NCBI GenBank assembly: GCA_043820045.1
Contig: JBDREF010000188.1
Coordinates: forward strand, 1-15,395
DNA: 15,395 nt
Source of the DNA: JBDREF01 sp043820045
GTDB taxonomy: Bacteria > Planctomycetota > Phycisphaerae > Sedimentisphaerales > Anaerobacaceae
Direction of reading: 5' to 3'
Below are positions 1 through 6,846 of this stretch, piece by piece (the stretch's first letter is position 1; every line of letters starts with the position of its first letter). The position numbers and the translations under genes are program-made. The notes beneath the pieces are model-generated. The model made no database searches, had not been told where the DNA came from, and saw only the letters and a list, made by a program, of their open reading frames with translations.

Positions 1-1569
1 CCGGTCCTCATAGGCGCCAGATTTACGAATAACGTACCCAGCGATTTCTTTAGCGGGGTGCTCGACGAAGTCGCACTCTTTAATACGGCCCTTACAGAGC
101 AACAGATCAGGGATGTCATGTACGGGCTCAGCTTTCCAAAGGCCTCCAATCCCAATCCGGAGGATGGGGCCATACATGAGGATACGTGGGTTAACCTGAG
201 CTGGAGGGCCGGAGACTTCGCCGTATCGCACGATGTGTATCTCGGCGAGAGTTTTGACACTGTGAACGATGCTGCCACCAACAGCGAGACCTTCCGCGGC
301 AACCAGACCGCAACGTTTTATGTAGCCGGCTTCCCCGGATTTGCCTATCCGGACGGCCTTGTTCCGGGCACGACGTACTATTGGCGAATCGACGAGGTCA
401 ATGACGCCAATCCGGATAGCCCATGGAAAGGCGATGTCTGGAGTTTCACGATTCCTCCGAAGACTGCCTACAATCCCGATCCGGCTGACGGGGCCGAAGG
501 CGTGGCTCCGAATGCGACGCTCAAATGGACACCGGGTTTCGGCGCCAAGCTGCACACCGTCTATTTCGGCGACAGCTTCGACGATGTAAGCAATGCAGCC
601 GGAGGACTCCCGCAGAGTATCGCAACCTATAAGCCTGCTTCCCTTGAATCGGAGAAGGTTTACTACTGGCGTGTGGACGAGTTCGAGGGGATAGCAACGC
701 ATAAAGGCGATATCTGGGGTTTTGCGACTACGGGCGCAGCGGGCGGTCCGCAGCCGGCTAACGGCGCGACGGGCGAATCGAAAATCGCAAAGCTTGCCTG
801 GACGCCGGCAGCCAACGCCATCTCACACGATGTTTACTTCGGCACCGAAAAAGATGCTGTTAAGAACGCCACTACTGCTTCTCCGGAGTACATCGGCAAC
901 AAAGCCCTCGGCACTGAAAGCCACGATCCCGGAATACTCGCCTTAGGTGCAACCTACTACTGGCGCGTGGATGCCGTTTACAATGCAGGTCCGGTGAAAG
1001 GTCTTGTCTGGAGCTTCACTATAGCCGATTTCATTCTTGTCGATGATTTCGAGTCCTACAATGACATCGATCCTCCCGATCCTGCAAGCAACAGGATATT
1101 CGACAAGTGGATCGACGGCTTTGGAATAACCGACAACGGCGCTCTCGTCGGCAATGAGATGCCTCCCTATGCCGAGCAGATTATGGTCCACGGCGGTGCT
1201 CAATCGATGCCGTACTCATACGACAACAACCTAAAGACCTCCGAGGCAACACTGACGCTGGTCTATCCGCGCGACTGGACCGAGGAAGGAGTAACCAAGC
1301 TGTCGCTGTGGTTCCGCGGCTCTTCCGGCAATGCGGCCGATCGAATGTATGCCGCCCTTAACGGCACAGCAGTTGTCTATCACGATGAACCGGCCGCAAC
1401 ACAGACAACCGGATGGAACGAGTGGGTAATCGACCTTCAGACTTTTGCCGACCGGGGCGTGAACCTGACCAGCGTCAACACGATCACAATCGGCTTGGGC
1501 ACGAAAGGCAGTCCTGCCGCAGGCGGTGCAGGGACGATGTACTTCGACGATATCCGGCTGTATCAATAG
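1..1569 (+). CDS. Secreted multidomain protein (LamG end, FN3-like repeats, C-terminal binding module), 5' partial
   Basis: The frame is open from the first base, so the gene starts outside the window; the GTG at 58 is internal. Of the 522 visible residues, 1-39 look like the end of a LamG/concanavalin-type domain (LDEVALFNTALTEQQI). Three FN3-like repeats follow at about 50-153, 157-245 and 248-341. Each opens with an NPxPxDGA-like motif, carries a HDVYFG/TVYFG strand and ends in YYWRxDE...WSFT. Residues 342-522 start with LVDDFESYND and form a beta-rich module resembling carbohydrate-binding domains, ending in MYFDDIRLYQ. No membrane anchor is seen at the C-terminus. By family this is an extracellular, probably polysaccharide-related protein; the substrate is unknown. 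The domain style is typical of Phycisphaerae. A strong terminator follows at 1632-1680. Confidence 0.85.
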   Translation, partial: PVLIGARFTNNVPSDFFSGVLDEVALFNTALTEQQIRDVMYGLSFPKASNPNPEDGAIHEDTWVNLSWRAGDFAVSHDVYLGESFDTVNDAATNSETFRGNQTATFYVAGFPGFAYPDGLVPGTTYYWRIDEVNDANPDSPWKGDVWSFTIPPKTAYNPDPADGAEGVAPNATLKWTPGFGAKLHTVYFGDSFDDVSNAAGGLPQSIATYKPASLESEKVYYWRVDEFEGIATHKGDIWGFATTGAAGGPQPANGATGESKIAKLAWTPAANAISHDVYFGTEKDAVKNATTASPEYIGNKALGTESHDPGILALGATYYWRVDAVYNAGPVKGLVWSFTIADFILVDDFESYNDIDPPDPASNRIFDKWIDGFGITDNGALVGNEMPPYAEQIMVHGGAQSMPYSYDNNLKTSEATLTLVYPRDWTEEGVTKLSLWFRGSSGNAADRMYAALNGTAVVYHDEPAATQTTGWNEWVIDLQTFADRGVNLTSVNTITIGLGTKGSPAAGGAGTMYFDDIRLYQ

Positions 1570-1631
1570 GTTTGCAGGGACTATAAAGGCAGCAGCCGAT
1601 TGAGCCGCTTAATAGATTGGCCTGCACGAAT

Positions 1632-1680
1632 CCGGGGCCTGTATTGATTCACTCGGTACAGGCCCCGGTTGTTTTGCTCT
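1632..1680 (+). terminator. Rho-independent terminator of the secreted-protein gene
   Basis: A perfect 12-bp stem (CCGGGGCCTGTA at 1632-1643 with its complement at 1657-1668) encloses a 13-nt loop and is followed by a T-rich tail (TTGTTTTGCTCT). It lies 62 bases after the stop codon at 1567-1569. Confidence 0.9.
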
Positions 1681-1754
1681 AAGCCTGACTCTGAACCGAT
1701 TCGAAGCACGATCTCGGAAATAAGCCGCCCGCAAACGGCTAATTCATTGATTCA

Positions 1755-1931
1755 TCAACGCCGTCTTCGCCTTTTTCCCTTGCCTTTCCAGACAATTGCG
1801 AAAACAATATGAGGGCCGGCGGCGGAGATTTCCTGCTCGATTCGGCCGGCAGGTATGTCGTTAAGCGATTCTTTGTCCGAGAGTATTAGTATGTCAAATT
1901 CGATTAGGTAGGGCTTGGCTCCAGGGGCTTG
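1755..1931 (-). pseudogene. Possible C-terminal coding remnant, unknown family
   Basis: On the minus strand 58 codons are open from just inside the REP-like repeat down to a TGA at 1755-1757. There is no ATG, GTG or TTG in the frame. The translation looks protein-like: a hydrophobic strand-type run (YLIEFDILILSDKE), an amphipathic helix-like stretch, PHIVFAIVWKG, and a basic tail of K and R. It could be the surviving end of a gene cut off by the repeat at 1928-2001, or it could be chance. I do not recognise the family. Confidence 0.2.
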
Positions 1932-2001
1932 TCATTCCGCACTCGATGTGGAATCCAGGGCGCCAGTTATTCTGGATTCCCGCTTTCGCGGGAATGACAA
2001 G
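1928..2001. repeat. REP-like imperfect inverted repeat (GTCATTCC...GGAATGAC type)
   Basis: The arms are at 1928-1958 and 1972-2001, with a 13-base centre. The right arm contains the very common dispersed bacterial element GGATTCCCGCTTTCGCGGGA followed by ATGACAAG, itself a hairpin; the left arm is a decayed copy in the opposite orientation. Read on the minus strand it gives the familiar spurious peptide VIPAKAGIQ. Confidence 0.75.
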
Positions 2002-2028
2002 TCGCAGAATCAACCATGACGGAGTACT

Positions 2029-2706
2029 ATGACGATACATTTTTTGGATATTTTCGGTACGTTCGTATTCGCCGTATCGGGCGCGTTTCGGGCTGCGCGG
2101 CATGAGCTGGACCTGCTCGGCGTGCTGGTGCTGGCGATAGCCACCGGCGTCGGCGGGGGGATCGTCAGGGACCTGATGATCGGATGCACGCCCCCGGCAG
2201 CGTTTCGGGACGAAACCTACCTTATCGTCTGCGTGCTGGGCGGCCTCGTCGTCTTCTTTGCAGCGGGCAAGATAGCGCCCCGCTGGGACCGCGTCATGGC
2301 CGCCGATGCGGTCGGCCTGGCCGTCTTTGCCGCAATCGGCTCGGCCAAAGCGAGCCTGTACGGCCTCGGAGACATCGGAATCGTCATGATGGCCGCAATT
2401 ACCGCCACCGGCGGCGGCGTAATAAGGGACATGCTCGTCAGGGAGATACCCGCCGTACTCAGGGCCGATTTCTATGCGACTGCGGCCCTTCTCGGAGGCG
2501 CATGTTTCGTGGCGGCGGGGCGGCTCGGGTTCAGCCAGGGCACGCAACTGATCTGCGCGATAGCCGTCACATTCTGCCTGCGCGTCCTCGCGATGAAATA
2601 CGGAATCTCGCTGCCGAAGCTGCACAGCCTGCCCGCATCACCCTCGCAACTGACACGCCAGCGCAAATCCAAACACGAAAAGCTCGACCAGGGCCGGGAC
2701 TCGTAA
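2029..2706 (+). CDS. TRIC/UPF0126-family membrane protein (possible channel or glycine transporter)
   Basis: The 225-residue product is an integral membrane protein with about seven hydrophobic segments. It shows the internal duplication of the UPF0126/TRIC-like family: two related halves, each carrying a glycine-rich GGG[IV][VI]RD motif (residues 42-48 and 128-134). Typical relatives are about 200-210 residues and end shortly after the last membrane helix. Here a polar, basic tail (about 200-225) extends further and may be extra cytoplasmic sequence. The ATG at 2029 has GGAG at 2021-2024, a short 4-nt spacing. Members have been described as cation channels or glycine transporters; which applies here cannot be told. 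The gene stands alone between repeats. Confidence 0.88.
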   Translation: MTIHFLDIFGTFVFAVSGAFRAARHELDLLGVLVLAIATGVGGGIVRDLMIGCTPPAAFRDETYLIVCVLGGLVVFFAAGKIAPRWDRVMAADAVGLAVFAAIGSAKASLYGLGDIGIVMMAAITATGGGVIRDMLVREIPAVLRADFYATAALLGGACFVAAGRLGFSQGTQLICAIAVTFCLRVLAMKYGISLPKLHSLPASPSQLTRQRKSKHEKLDQGRDS

Positions 2707-2710
2707 CGCC

Positions 2711-2745
2711 GGAGATTGCCACGGCCCTTCGGGCCTCGCAATGAC
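2711..2745. repeat. Dispersed hairpin repeat (ATTGCGAGG / CGTGGCAATCTCC type)
   Basis: This 35-base element lies directly after the TRIC-family stop codon. It has a GGCCC-TTC-GGGCC hairpin (2723-2735) flanked by GAGATTGCCAC and TCGCAATGAC. It resembles a dispersed repeat seen in many bacterial genomes and could also help end the upstream transcript, although there is no T-run. Confidence 0.6.
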
Positions 2746-2874
2746 ATTCTGCGAAGGTTCTCCACAGAGCAAGTCTGCCTCCTTCGCCCTGCACTGCTGA
2801 AAAATCCGTTACCTCCGCCGCTCTCGGTGCCTTTAACAGGTAGAGACAATGACAAAATCAACAAGGCAAATAAG

Positions 2875-2880
2875 AAGGAG
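2875..2880 (+). promoter_or_regulatory. Ribosome binding site that fixes the lipoprotein start
   Basis: AAGGAG lies 7 nt before the ATG at 2888. The longer in-frame start at 2849 has no such site and would bury the signal peptide behind 13 basic residues. Confidence 0.8.
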
Positions 2881-2887
2881 ACTGACA

Positions 2888-3094
2888 ATGAAACGGCTGC
2901 TATTGACAATCATGCTCGCGGCACTGGTAATGTCCCTTGCCGGCTGTGTCGTGGTCGAAGAGCACCACCATCACGCACGCAGACCATACGGCGTAATCGT
3001 AGCGAATCCGAGACCCGTGGTCATCGCCCCGGGCCGTCCTCCTTATCCTCATCCTCCGCACAACAGAGGCGGGTACGGCCGTCACGGCTTCTAA
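2888..3094 (+). CDS. Small His/Pro-rich lipoprotein
   Basis: The product is 68 residues: a classic lipoprotein signal (MKR, hydrophobic core, lipobox LAGC with Cys20), then a mature part of only about 48 residues. The mature part is rich in His, Pro, Gly and Arg and includes EEHHHHARR near the new N-terminus and PYPHPPHNRGGYGRHGF at the end. After lipidation it would sit in a membrane facing the periplasm. The histidine cluster could bind metal, but that is inference. The start was chosen because of the AAGGAG at 2875-2880 and the signal peptide. No operon partner is evident. Confidence 0.75.
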   Translation: MKRLLLTIMLAALVMSLAGCVVVEEHHHHARRPYGVIVANPRPVVIAPGRPPYPHPPHNRGGYGRHGF

Positions 3095-3106
3095 CACAAG
3101 CGCCCC

Positions 3107-3140
3107 CGGGCCGGCCATAGCCATAACACTCGCCGGCCCG
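3107..3140 (+). terminator. Possible terminator hairpin after the lipoprotein gene
   Basis: A perfect 9-bp G+C stem (CGGGCCGGC at 3107-3115, complement at 3132-3140) has a 16-nt loop and starts 13 bases after the stop codon. There is no T-run, so it may be only a weak or factor-assisted terminator. Confidence 0.5.
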
Positions 3141-3299
3141 GCGAGTTCCGCCAACGGTATTCTCTGTCCCGTATTGTGTATTGTCCCTTTTCCCCCTGAT
3201 ACCCTGTTAGCCTGATACCCTGCCCTCTGGTATCCCGATGTCCCGATCCCCTCAATTCTGTATTCTGAGTTCAGTATTCTCATTTATTTCTTTCTTTCC
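3141..3299. repeat. Degenerate tandem word repeats (CTGATACCCTG and ATTCTGTATTC types)
   Basis: The stretch is pyrimidine-rich and made of repeated short words: CCTGATACCCTG occurs twice near 3197-3225, followed by TATCCCGATGTCCCGATCCC. A run of TTCTGTATTCTG / TTCAGTATTCTC comes next at about 3256-3282. The ATTCTGTATTC words recur at about 7555-7575 and 12880-12901. No gene is present; minus-strand open frames here are translations of the repeat. Confidence 0.55.
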
Positions 3300-3328
3300 T
3301 TGCACTTTTGTGCAGGTCATGCCATAAT
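3300..3328 (+). promoter_or_regulatory. Candidate sigma70-type promoter for the DHH gene
   Basis: TTGCAC (3300-3305) and CATAAT (3323-3328) are separated by exactly 17 nt. Transcription would start near 3335, about 110 nt before the ATG at 3444. Confidence 0.5.
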
Positions 3329-3443
3329 GGGCCGCGTGGGTGCGAATGTTTAGGGCGGCGACGCACCAACCCGCTGCGATTCGTGTTGATGCAGCGAAAT
3401 AAGACGTTCAAGATTCTGCCGCCTGCGTAGCCAGGGACAGGCG

Positions 3444-4478
3444 ATGAAACAAGCCGACAAAACACACGCTCGCGTCGAAAAACTCACACAAGTTCTCAAA
3501 GACAAGACGCTGCTGCTGATAGTGATGCAGGACAATCCCGATCCGGACTCCATTGCCGCAGCCGTGGCACTTCGCAAATGCGCCAACAGCATCGCCGGCG
3601 TTCAGTGCTCCATCGCCCACGGCGGCACCATCGGGCGCGGCGAGAACAGGGCACTGGTCCGCTACCTCGGGCTCAATCTCCACCGCATCGAGGACATTGA
3701 CTTCCTGAAGTTCGACGCCATCGCCATGGTCGATACCCAGCCGGGCACCGGCAATAACGCTCTGCCAATCGAGCACGAGCCGGAGATAGTAATCGACCAT
3801 CACCCGTGCCACCGTGCTACAAGAAGCTTGCAGTTCATAGACGTCCGCAGCTCATACGGCGCCACTTCCACCATATTGTTCGAATATCTCATCGACGCCA
3901 ACGTAGCCATCGATACGCCGTTAGCCACCGCCTTGCTCTACGGCATCCGTTCCGACACTCAGGACCTCGGCAGAGAGGCAATCGGCGCCGACATCAAGGC
4001 GATCGAGTTGCTTTACCCGATGGCCAACAAGAAAATGCTAAGCGAGATTCAACGCGGCAGCGTACCCAGAGAATACTTTCAGATGCTGGGCGTGGCCCTC
4101 AAGAATGCCCGCATATACGGAAGCGCAATTATCACGATGTTAGGCCGTATCGATAATCCCGACATGATCGGAGAGGTTGCCGACCTGCTGCTGCGAGGGG
4201 ACAAAACCGCATGGACAATGTGCATGGGCCTGTTCGATGGCAAGATGCTGCTGAGCGTCCGCACGTCCGAGCCGGATAAGGACGCCGGCAAAGTGACAAA
4301 ACGCCTCGTCGCCAGAAAAGGAACCGGCGGCGGCCACCAGAGCTACGCCGGCGGACAGATACGCCTGAAGCAGGGCACCGAAGCGGAGTTCGCGCGAATG
4401 GAAAAAGTAATCCGCCAGAAGTTCGTTCGCTTAATCCGCGTCGATGAAAACCGCCCGGTCAAACTAATCGAGACGTGA
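3444..4478 (+). CDS. DHH/DHHA1 phosphoesterase (NrnA-like oligoribonuclease/pAp phosphatase family)
   Basis: The 344-residue cytoplasmic protein has the DHH domain followed by DHHA1. Visible motifs are I, DNPDPDS (30-36, metal ligands D33 and D35); II, MVDTQPG (D97); III, VIDHHPCH (D118, H119, H120); IV, GIRSDTQDL (D171); and the DHHA1 GTGGGHQSYAGG loop (293-304). Family members cleave short oligoribonucleotides, pAp or cyclic-dinucleotide products using Mn2+; which substrate applies here cannot be decided. One oddity is that the residue before the first aspartate, often His in this superfamily (H-D-N-P-D-P-D), is Gln29. The ATG at 3444 has only a weak AGGGA-like site. A candidate promoter lies at 3300-3328. 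Confidence 0.88.
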   Translation: MKQADKTHARVEKLTQVLKDKTLLLIVMQDNPDPDSIAAAVALRKCANSIAGVQCSIAHGGTIGRGENRALVRYLGLNLHRIEDIDFLKFDAIAMVDTQPGTGNNALPIEHEPEIVIDHHPCHRATRSLQFIDVRSSYGATSTILFEYLIDANVAIDTPLATALLYGIRSDTQDLGREAIGADIKAIELLYPMANKKMLSEIQRGSVPREYFQMLGVALKNARIYGSAIITMLGRIDNPDMIGEVADLLLRGDKTAWTMCMGLFDGKMLLSVRTSEPDKDAGKVTKRLVARKGTGGGHQSYAGGQIRLKQGTEAEFARMEKVIRQKFVRLIRVDENRPVKLIET

Positions 4479-4524
4479 AAAATCCCGCTACGGCCGCGGC
4501 AGGGTGTCGTACCGGGGTCAGGCC

Positions 4525-4875
4525 CTACATCCCCAACACGTTGAACTGATCCAACATCCGCTCTTGAAGGCTGAACATCACATAGACGCATAACGCAGTG
4601 ACGGCCAGCACGAGCAACGTGACAATCGCCTTGGTCAGCGGCTTGTAGTTGGGATTGCGCCAAATCAACGGCAAGGCGAGCGGCCCGAGACACAGCACCG
4701 CCATGACCACGCTCGGCGTGGAGTAGTACCATTTCTTCGACTGCGGCCGTGCAGCGGCCAGGCCCGAGCCGTCAAGAAACTCGCCGCAGTAACGGCACTT
4801 GACCGCCTCGGCCTGAATCTGCTCGGCGCAGAAGGGGCATTTCTTCATCCCGGCCGATTCCTGTCCCGGCGCCAT
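4525..4875 (-). CDS. Zinc-ribbon membrane protein
   Basis: With the preferred start the product is 116 residues. A short N-terminal zinc ribbon has two CxxC knuckles (CPFC at 13-16, CRYC at 27-30), followed by a linker and two membrane segments (about 54-72 and 82-102). Such proteins are common and of unknown role; the ribbon would face the cytoplasm if the helices form a hairpin. The ATG at 4875 was chosen because AGGAG sits 6 nt upstream. An in-frame ATG at 4932 would add 19 acidic residues but has no visible ribosome site. The gene converges with the DHH gene, leaving 46 bases between their stops. Confidence 0.72.
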   Translation of the reverse strand: MAPGQESAGMKKCPFCAEQIQAEAVKCRYCGEFLDGSGLAAARPQSKKWYYSTPSVVMAVLCLGPLALPLIWRNPNYKPLTKAIVTLLVLAVTALCVYVMFSLQERMLDQFNVLGM

Positions 4876-4881
4876 TTCCGG

Positions 4882-4886
4882 CTCCT
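4882..4886 (-). promoter_or_regulatory. Ribosome binding site deciding the zinc-ribbon start
   Basis: On the minus strand AGGAG is followed by a 6-nt spacer and the ATG at 4875. This favours 4875 over the longer in-frame start at 4932. Confidence 0.6.
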
Positions 4887-5026
4887 GATTAGCCTGTTCC
4901 GTGCACTCATATATGACCTGTTCTGTTGCCATGATAACCGTTATCGGCTCTTTCGCAAGAGTTCTTTAGCACAGAACCGGCAATCCGAAACCCGCATCAG
5001 CGGCCCCCACCACCAAAACCAGACTG

Positions 5027-5139
5027 TCCGGCTTATGCAAAGCCGACTCCTAATCCTTTCGGCTCATCCAAAGCCAACTCCCAGGCCTTCCGGCTCATGC
5101 GGAGCCAACCCCTAATCCTTCCGGCCCCGGCAAGGCTCG
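5027..5139. repeat. Degenerate 31-bp tandem array, about 3.6 units
   Basis: Units start at 5027, 5058, 5089 and 5120, an exact 31-bp period. Each begins TCCGGCTCATGC or a close variant, continues with an AGCC that pairs with GGCT to form a small hairpin, and ends CCTAATCC. The fourth unit is partial and runs into the palindrome at 5140. Confidence 0.7.
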
Positions 5140-5174
5140 TAGTCCTTTTGATTAATCAAAAGGACTATGGGCAT
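5131..5174. repeat. Palindrome copy 1 (44-bp block shared with 5593-5636)
   Basis: The core 5140-5167 is a perfect 28-bp palindrome (TAGTCCTTTTGATT and its complement). The 36 bases 5135-5170 are identical to 5597-5632, and the wider 44-base block differs at only two positions. It lies 105 bp downstream of the LuxR-type gene. Confidence 0.9.
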
Positions 5175-5271
5175 AAATCGTCAGCCAGTCAGGCCGTTGA
5201 AGAGCTGTCGTCAGAGCGCCTGTACGGAAGAGTAAAAGAATCCCCGCAGCCTCGCGTGAAGGCAGGGCGGT

Positions 5272-5514
5272 CTAAACCTTGGCGCGTTGCAGCACGGCGA
5301 CAAATTCGAGAATCAGGGCCGTCTTGCCCCGGACGCCGACCTTGCGAAACATGTTGCCCAGATGAGCACGGACCGTATTGTACGCGATGCGGAGCTTACG
5401 GCCGATCTGCCCGTTATCGAGGCCCGCGCATACCAGCTTGGCGACCTCCACCTCTCGCGGCGTAAAATGCCAGCACTCGCTCAGATAGTCCCACTGCCTT
5501 GCCTTGAAAACCAT
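5272..5514 (-). CDS. Stand-alone LuxR/GerE-type helix-turn-helix protein
   Basis: The 80-residue protein is essentially one GerE-type DNA-binding domain: FTPREVEVAKLVCAGL (17-32), then the helix-turn-helix around 34-53 (NGQIGRKLRIAYNTVRAHL) and a dimerisation-type helix. No receiver, autoinducer or kinase domain is attached, so the signal must come from elsewhere or the protein is constitutive. The ATG at 5514 has AGGGAGG 6 nt upstream. Two copies of a perfect 28-bp palindrome flank the gene, one 88 bp before the start and one 105 bp after the stop. They are natural candidates for its own dimer binding sites, which is inference. Likely a local transcription regulator. Confidence 0.82.
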   Translation of the reverse strand: MVFKARQWDYLSECWHFTPREVEVAKLVCAGLDNGQIGRKLRIAYNTVRAHLGNMFRKVGVRGKTALILEFVAVLQRAKV

Positions 5515-5592
5515 ACTCTGCCTCCCTCTGTGCCAAAATCCCCCTGTGCTCGAATCGCTCTGCCCCGCCGAAATATCATCCAGCTACCACGA

Positions 5593-5636
5593 CAAAGCTC
5601 GTAGTCCTTTTGATTAATCAAAAGGACTATGGACAT
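5593..5636. repeat. Palindrome copy 2, upstream of the LuxR-type gene
   Basis: The core 5602-5629 is the same perfect 28-bp palindrome as at 5140-5167. It lies 88-115 bp before the LuxR-type start codon, where an operator would be expected. It has no T-run on either side, which argues against a terminator. Confidence 0.85.
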
Positions 5637-5703
5637 TATACAGCCGGGCGGGGTGGCTGCAAGCTTGTCTTGTCTTTTCTCGTCTTGTTTTTTTTCTTGC
5701 GGA

Positions 5704-5784
5704 CGGGCAATCGCTCCAGAATTCGGAAAGCGGGCAATCGTCCCGGAATTCGCAGGGCGGGTGATTCTCCGGGGAATTCGGGGG
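5704..5784. repeat. 27-bp tandem array, three units
   Basis: Units start at 5704, 5731 and 5758, an exact 27-bp period. Each begins CGGGCAATCG or CGGGTGATTC and carries GGAATTCG (unit 1: AGAATTCG). The third unit runs directly into the AATTCGGGGGACAG element. Confidence 0.7.
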
Positions 5785-5798
5785 ACAGCTTACCTAAT
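5775..5798. repeat. GGGGGACAG dispersed element, copy A
   Basis: AATTCGGGGGACAGC followed by TTACCTAAT. Near-identical copies are at 12677-12700 and 12783-12802. The motif resembles elements that occur near REP-associated transposases in other genomes, but no transposase is present in this window. Confidence 0.6.
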
Positions 5799-5983
5799 GC
5801 TGTCTTCGGGTCAATCCCCGCACGCGTGAATCTGTGTCTGGGTGCTTTTCTCTCTGAACTGTACTGTCCGGGGCGCTTGTAATTGACTATTTTTTCGTGT
5901 TCTTCGTGTTTATTCGTGGTTTCTTACTGGCTATTTCTCTGTGGGCGGAACTAAAGGGCTTCGGCATTCTTGGGGCAAAATGC

Positions 5984-6793
5984 TTACAGCCCGCCGCCGT
6001 TCTTTTCCCAGATGTCACGGCGGACCACCCAGATGCCCGTCTGATAGGGCTTTTGCTCGGCGTGTTCGGGTATCCAGACTTTGCTCTTGTGCCAGGCCTC
6101 GACGTGGCCGTCATAGAAGGCGAGATTGGCACCCTCGTTGTGGCGGTACATTGTCGGGCCGCCGCAGCCGACGCCTTTGTACTCATTGACGGTGCCCATC
6201 TGACCTAACACGTCCCAGCCGGCGATGTAGTTGGCTCCGCGCCACTTGCTCCACCAGTCGTGCGCCTCGCCGAACTGCATCTTCATAGACGGCTGCTGAA
6301 TCGTTGTCATCTTGTATCCCAGGACGTCCATCTCCATCGTGGCGGTCCAGGAGGGCGAGCCCACCGACGGGTAGAAGTCCTCGATATTGTAGCCGTAGCT
6401 GACTAAGGTGCCGGTCGTCGTGCCCTGTTCGACATTGTAGGCGTGCAGATACGCCTTCTGCCGGTCGCTGGGGCATCTGAATTTCTTCGGCGTCTGGACG
6501 CTGGAAAGACCCGGGTCGGTCCCTTTGTAGCCGATGTACGTGCGGAACTGGTCGTTGCTCGTCCACAGCGTCGTTCCCGAGGGCGTGATAAAGCGGCAGG
6601 GCACCGTCCAGTCGTCGTTATTGGCAACATAAATGCTATTAGCCAGAGCCAGACTCTTGAGATTGCCGGCGCATTTCATTTTTCGCCCCTGGTCCCTCGC
6701 CAGATTCAACGCCGGCATGAGAATGGCCATAAGGATTGCAATTACGGCGATAACCACGAGCAGCTCGATAAGCGTAAAGGCTTGACGTTTCAT
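5984..6793 (-). CDS. Prepilin-like protein with H-X9-DG domain (type II pseudopilin family)
   Basis: The 269-residue protein starts with a class III signal, MKRQA/FTLIELLVVIAVIAIL. Cleavage by prepilin peptidase is expected between Ala5 and Phe6, with Glu10 as the usual +5 glutamate; the -1 residue is Ala rather than the more common Gly. The C-terminal half contains the processing-associated H-X9-DG motif (H218 to D228-G229, RHNEGANLAFYDGH). Proteins like this are highly multiplied in planctomycetes and are thought to be exported through a type II/IV pilus-like system; their substrates are unknown. The ATG at 6793 has AAAGGAG 9 nt upstream. The retropepsin-like gene lies 53 bp upstream on the same strand, so co-transcription is possible. 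Confidence 0.9.
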   Translation of the reverse strand: MKRQAFTLIELLVVIAVIAILMAILMPALNLARDQGRKMKCAGNLKSLALANSIYVANNDDWTVPCRFITPSGTTLWTSNDQFRTYIGYKGTDPGLSSVQTPKKFRCPSDRQKAYLHAYNVEQGTTTGTLVSYGYNIEDFYPSVGSPSWTATMEMDVLGYKMTTIQQPSMKMQFGEAHDWWSKWRGANYIAGWDVLGQMGTVNEYKGVGCGGPTMYRHNEGANLAFYDGHVEAWHKSKVWIPEHAEQKPYQTGIWVVRRDIWEKNGGGL

Positions 6794-6846
6794 CTTCCGG
6801 CTCTCCTTTCTGAACGGCTAAATTCGAGACTACTACCTTATCGAAA

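Larger units (their letters stand above)
1681..2028. other. Intergenic region between terminator and TRIC-family gene
   Basis: No complete gene is seen. The stretch holds a start-less minus-strand open frame (1755-1931) that may be a coding remnant, and a REP-like inverted repeat (1928-2001) just before the next gene. I see no convincing promoter for the TRIC-family gene here. Confidence 0.5.
4933..5271. other. Intergenic region with tandem array and palindrome
   Basis: I see no gene. The stretch contains the 31-bp tandem array (5027-5139) and the first copy of the long palindrome (5140-5167), followed by about 100 bases without recognisable features up to the LuxR-type stop codon. Plus-strand open frames here have no ribosome site and no family resemblance. 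Confidence 0.5.
5515..5983. other. Intergenic region with palindrome, tandem array and dispersed repeats
   Basis: I see no gene. From left to right the stretch holds the second palindrome copy (5593-5636), a 27-bp tandem array (5704-5784), a GGGGGACAG element (5775-5798), the word GTGAATCTGTGTCTGG (5826-5841), and AATTGACTATTT (5881-5892) running into TTCGTGTTCTTCGTG-type words to about 5925. Confidence 0.55.

Noticed and set aside
1894..2625. 243-codon open frame on the minus strand opposite the TRIC-family gene
   Set aside because: It is antisense to a clear membrane-protein gene and its C-terminal part is a translation of the REP-like repeat (VIPAKAGIQ).
2900..3283. 127-codon minus-strand frame opposite the lipoprotein gene
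   Set aside because: The first part (NSEYRIEGIGTSGYQRAGYQ) is a translation of pyrimidine-rich word repeats and the rest is antisense to the lipoprotein.
5027..5139. Regular 31-bp spacing suggesting a CRISPR array
   Set aside because: The whole unit repeats with no unique spacers, units are degenerate, and no cas gene is present.
5140..5167. Palindrome as a rho-independent terminator
   Set aside because: No T-run follows on either strand, there is essentially no loop, and an identical copy lies upstream of the same gene.
5097..5465. Plus-strand open frame of 122 codons
   Set aside because: It runs through the palindrome and opposite the LuxR-type gene, with no ribosome site and no recognisable domain.
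5889..5925. TTCGTGTTCTTCGTGTTTATT run as a possible coding end
   Set aside because: It is a low-complexity word repeat; in the minus strand it gives only INTKNTKK-type peptides without a start.
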